64,000 bases of DNA from Acidicapsa acidisoli (GTDB lineage Bacteria > Acidobacteriota > Terriglobia > Terriglobales > Acidobacteriaceae): positions 1,984,001-2,048,000 of the forward strand of contig NZ_JAGSYI010000001.1 of NCBI RefSeq assembly GCF_025685625.1. Direction: 5' to 3'. Below, one piece after another: positions 61,345-64,000 of the stretch. Within the stretch, counting starts at the first letter, position 1. Every line of letters starts with the position of its first letter. The translations under genes and the position numbers were made by a program. Under the pieces are notes generated by a model, which was not told the origin of the DNA, made no database searches, and worked only from the letters and a program-made list of their open reading frames with translations.

Positions 61345-61950
61345 ATGATGAGCTATGCAATTGTAGGATTCGGTAAGATCGGTCAGGCTCTCGCCCACGC
61401 CTTCGCTCGTAAGAACATTGAAGTCACCGTCGCTAGCCGCCGGAAGCCCGGGGAGTTAGCGCCGCAGGCTTGGGAGATTGGAGCCACGGTCGTCGCCAAG
61501 TCGCTGCAGGATGCACTCGACGCCGACACAATCATCTTGGCGGTACCGTTCGGGGAACATCGCGAGATTGCGAAAGCCCTGCCGAGTTGGAAAGGCAAGA
61601 CGATCATCGATGCGATGAACTCGTTTCCAGCCCCACCTGAAGAGCTGGACGGCCTCCCTTCCTCCGCCTTCGTGGCGAAGTCGTTTACCGGCGCCAAGTT
61701 GGTGAAGGGCTTCAATCACCTAGGTGCGGCCAAGCTGGCTACCGACCCGGTTGTAGAGGGCGGGCATCGCGTCGTCTTTCTTTCGAGCGACGACGATGAC
61801 GCGTTCGCTCCCGTGGTGGATCTGGCGAAACAACTCGGGTTCGCTCCCGTCAAGCTCGGAAGGTTTAACGAGGGTGGCGCGTTAGTGCACGCACGCGGTA
61901 AAACTTGGGGTCGACTCATCTTCCAGGATTTGTTCAAGAAGGAGCAGTAA
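61345..61950 (+). CDS. NADP-binding (F420-dependent-oxidoreductase-like) reductase
   Basis: The real start is one of two adjacent ATGs (61345/61348) after CGGAG, not the upstream open frame that overlaps the SDR gene. The protein of about 200 residues has the Rossmann motif YAIVGFGKIGQALAHAFARK, VASRRKPGEL for NADP(H), ILAVPFGEHREIAKALPSWK and IDAMNSFPAPPEELDG, matching the NADPH:F420 oxidoreductase/'NADP oxidoreductase coenzyme F420-dependent' fold. Many such homologues act without F420. It belongs to the SDR operon. Confidence 0.82.
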   Translation: MMSYAIVGFGKIGQALAHAFARKNIEVTVASRRKPGELAPQAWEIGATVVAKSLQDALDADTIILAVPFGEHREIAKALPSWKGKTIIDAMNSFPAPPEELDGLPSSAFVAKSFTGAKLVKGFNHLGAAKLATDPVVEGGHRVVFLSSDDDDAFAPVVDLAKQLGFAPVKLGRFNEGGALVHARGKTWGRLIFQDLFKKEQ

Positions 61951-62045
61951 TCGATCGTCGACCGTGTGATTTGGCCCGAGAAGGTTGGTTCCGGACGTCC
62001 GATTCGATCGGACGCACTTGACCTAAGAGAAAAGGAGAGATTTCG

Positions 62046-62463
62046 ATGAGCATCGAAAAGAATGTCCAGGTTGTGAGGAATTTTCTTGCGGCACTCGGCA
62101 GCCGCGATAAGCAAGGACTGCTGGCGTTGGCTGCCGAAGATATTGAGTGGATCGTTCCGGGCGAGAACTGGCCGCTGGCCGGCACGCACCGCGGGCACGC
62201 GGGATTGGAGAATTTACTTCAGAAGGCTAACGAAACGGTGGAAACTTCGTACCCAGAGCCCCCCCGAGTTCATAGCGCAGAGAGACCGGGTCCTGGTCAT
62301 CGGCGTCGCTACTGGGAGAATCAAAGCCACGAATAAACCGTTTGAAGACCATTGGGTCTTCGATATCACGCTTCAAAATGGCAAATTGACGAAGGTTCAG
62401 GAATATATCGACACGCAAGCATTGGCGCGGGCATCCGAGACGGACGCGAGCCCCAGGCCCTAA
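62046..62463 (+). pseudogene. SnoaL-like (NTF2-fold) protein, frameshifted at a C7 tract
   Basis: The frame from 62046 (AAGGAG ribosome binding site) reads VQVVRNFLAALGSRDKQGLL, IEWIVPGENWPLAGTHRGHA and then leaves the family at PEPPRVHSAER. The frame one base away continues it: EFIAQRDRVLVIGVATGRIK, DHWVFDITLQNGKLTKVQEY and IDTQAL, to 62463. The switch coincides with a run of seven C near 62259-62265, so a one-base indel or a sequencing error is the simplest reading. Intact it would be ~138 residues, a normal SnoaL length. Confidence 0.8.
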
Positions 62464-62746
62464 CCCATCGAAACTGATCGATCTCGGGCGTGCGTTTTCG
62501 CCGGAGCGCCACTGAGATGTGATCGCTATCGAGAGGTTGCTGATCGTCTCCATGCTCCTCTGACGATAAGGGCGTTTTGTATGAGCAGGTCCCAACTGTC
62601 AAATATTTTTCCTTATCAGGGCCTTTGCTTTTGCTGTTGTCGTTGCTTTTGATGTTGCTCTCCACCGGGTTTGTATTCGCACTCTGATGAGTCGGATGAG
62701 GTCTGGGCTCGGTGCCGGTTGGGGTTCGAGAGGAGAGTCGATGCTG
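62464..62746. other. Stretch between the SnoaL-like gene and the IS110 element
   Basis: No supported gene. It carries a short AAAAGCAA-rich region and leads into the IS110 right flank. Confidence 0.45.
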
Positions 62747-63958
62747 CCATTTATCGGACGGCCTTGGAAAGCCAAAACGCCGACGCAGTCATCGGAACGC
62801 GGTGTCGATGCAACGGACAAACTTTACGCGGCTTGGTGATAGAACGGGATGTACGATTCCTGCGTAGTCCAAAGGTGATGAAGGAGCACAGCCAGCTTGC
62901 GAGCAACCGCCACGACGGACTTGTTCTTCGCCTGCTTGCCGCCTCTGGCGGCCAGGTGCAGGCCCCACTGTCGAAGCGCCGAGTCTCGGCCATGAGGTCG
63001 CAGGATATGGTTGGCACACTCGATCAGCAGACTTCGAAGATACGCGCTACCAGCCTTGGTTTTGCCGAGTTGCGGATCACGTTCGCCGGACTGACTGCGT
63101 CTTGGTCGAAGCCCAAGATAGCAGCCAACGTCTCGGCTGCATCTGAATCGTGCCTTATCTCCGAGCGTCAGCACGAAGGTTAGCGCAGTGATGTGGCCGA
63201 CTCCATGAATCGTCATCATGGCCTCGGTCTCGGTATATGCGGTCTGAGTCAGACGTTGGATCTCACGGTCGTACTGCTTGATCTTCAGAGTCATGTCCGC
63301 GATCTGACCAAGGATCGGACCAAGTGCCAGCTTCAGCCCAGGCGGTAGCGCAGCCTGACCTCGTTGTGCGAAGCACTTGGTGGACGAAGCTGGCATGCGG
63401 TGACCGCAAGTCTTCGTCAATCCACGCACAGCGTTCACCGCTGCAGTGCGTAGTCGAACCAGAAGCTCTCGAGCACGAATAAGAGTCAGGGCTTCCTGCT
63501 GTTCAACCGTGCGATGCGGGATCGGCCGGAGGATCTCAGGATCGAGCCGCGCGTAACGGGCCAGCTTCTCCGCATCTACATCGTCGCTCTTACGATCGCT
63601 GTGTGAGATCGTCCGCAGTTCACGCACGTTGGCGACGATCACCTCGTGGCCCAGCTGTTCGAGCTGTTCGCTGATCCAGATCGAATGCACGCCGACCTCC
63701 ATCGCCACTCGAGCATGAGCCACGTCGGTGAACCACTTATCGATGGCCTTCGGCGTGGTCCGAAAGCGGCCTCGATCGATCACTTCTCCTTGCTGGTTGA
63801 GGGTGCAGTAATGGCTCCAAACGTCGCCAAGGTCGATGCCGATCGTCAGCTCAACTTGGCCACGCTTCAGGGATACTTCCGCGATGAGGTGTTGCGCACG
63901 CTTCTTCATGGGAACAGTCTGCTCCTCCTTCGGAGGACCTGCTCATCCCATTTATCGG
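62747..63958 (-). mobile_element. IS110-family insertion sequence (probable limits)
   Basis: The transposase gene is flanked by the 11-mer CCATTTATCGG at 62747-62757 and 63948-63958 in the same orientation, as expected if an IS110-type recombinase duplicated a core at insertion. Terminal inverted repeats were not seen, which is normal for IS110. The limits are tentative: one more end region could lie past the window edge. Confidence 0.55.
62824..63909 (-). CDS. IS110-family transposase (DEDD recombinase)
   Basis: The 361-residue protein has the RuvC-like DEDD N-domain (ELTIGIDLGDVWSHYCTLNQ, ARVAMEVGVHSIWISEQLEQ, KSDDVDAEKLARYARLDPE) and a coiled linker. The C-terminal Transposase_20 domain has MMTIHGVGHITALTFVLTLG, YLGLRPRRSQSGERDPQLGK and GSAYLRSLLIECANHIL with the serine. 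AAGGAGGAG lies 12 nt before the ATG and overlaps a hairpin. It is full length and probably active. Newer IS110 work shows a bridge RNA from one non-coding end guides it; only 38 and 66 bp flank the gene inside the suspected limits. Confidence 0.92.
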   Translation of the reverse strand: MKKRAQHLIAEVSLKRGQVELTIGIDLGDVWSHYCTLNQQGEVIDRGRFRTTPKAIDKWFTDVAHARVAMEVGVHSIWISEQLEQLGHEVIVANVRELRTISHSDRKSDDVDAEKLARYARLDPEILRPIPHRTVEQQEALTLIRARELLVRLRTAAVNAVRGLTKTCGHRMPASSTKCFAQRGQAALPPGLKLALGPILGQIADMTLKIKQYDREIQRLTQTAYTETEAMMTIHGVGHITALTFVLTLGDKARFRCSRDVGCYLGLRPRRSQSGERDPQLGKTKAGSAYLRSLLIECANHILRPHGRDSALRQWGLHLAARGGKQAKNKSVVAVARKLAVLLHHLWTTQESYIPFYHQAA

Positions 63959-64000
63959 GAGGAATAATCATAGCTATCTAAGGCTTCTTGTCTCTGTGCC

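Noticed and set aside
62671-63183. 170-aa plus-strand ORF over the IS110 3' end
   Set aside because: Shadow of the transposase gene.
1-64000. CRISPR array, rRNA operon, prophage or conjugation genes
   Set aside because: No regularly spaced repeats, rRNA sequence, integrase, capsid or transfer genes were seen; the only mobile gene is the IS110 transposase.

Overview
The window looks like a chromosomal segment of a soil-type Acidobacteriota (Terriglobia/Acidobacteriales-like), at moderately high GC. The taxonomic inference rests on three PadR-associated MacB/FtsX-type 'ADOP' permeases, two winged-helix/TolB/TPR regulators ending in the 'GSYVPVF' type signature, an extracellular lactonase-type propeller, a propeller/Y_Y_Y sensor, and a small protein that follows an ECF sigma factor. 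No 16S or other decisive marker is present. Genes are mostly on the minus strand in long operons, interrupted by decayed stretches holding truncated or frameshifted genes.

Layout. 1-6.7 kb: end of a di-haem oxidoreductase, an anti-sigma remnant, an ECF sigma factor with a small exported protein, an exported lactonase-like propeller with a clear terminator, and a 5'-truncated histidine kinase remnant. 6.7-17.5 kb: a minus-strand tripartite RND efflux operon (TPR regulator, OMF, MFP, RND, small membrane protein, cNMP-binding/FAD oxidoreductase), with repeated TTACG boxes before both the regulator and the efflux genes; a divergent receiver-like gene; and a tRNA with an Asp-like body and a His anticodon. 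17.9-21.2 kb: PadR/ADOP pair 1. 21.7-32.4 kb: a GH63-like glycosidase, then a catabolic block: benzoylformate-decarboxylase-like enzyme and two outer-membrane proteins on plus; alpha/beta hydrolase, 2-hydroxyacid dehydrogenase, ketopantoate-reductase-like enzyme, semialdehyde dehydrogenase and a 39-aa ORF on minus. 32.5-41.8 kb: a minus-strand signalling block (degenerate receiver, PAS histidine kinase, winged-helix/TPR regulator, STAS protein, and a 1393-aa membrane sensor fused to a sigma-54 activator). 42-52 kb: LytS/LytTR pair, two esterases, PadR/ADOP pair 2, and a frameshifted Kelch gene. 52-58 kb: a BlaI - M56 protease - ADOP - propeller - PadR operon with a promoter carrying two BlaI-like operators. 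58-64 kb: AraC regulator, two SDRs, an NADP oxidoreductase, a frameshifted SnoaL-like gene and an IS110 element at the right edge.

Most interesting: a ~92-bp sequence is present three times with nearly constant spacing, upstream of the decarboxylase gene (23.6 kb, plus), the 39-aa ORF/aldehyde dehydrogenase operon (32.5 kb, minus) and the histidine kinase gene (34.9 kb, minus). Each copy points at its gene. It carries GTGA/TCAC half-sites and ties the catabolic enzymes and the sensor kinase into one putative local regulon. The other strong signals are the helically phased TTACG boxes around the efflux regulator, near-leaderless promoters with dyads for two PadR/ADOP operons, and the membrane-bound sigma-54 activator fusion. 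All functional statements are from reading the sequence; no search or computation was run.
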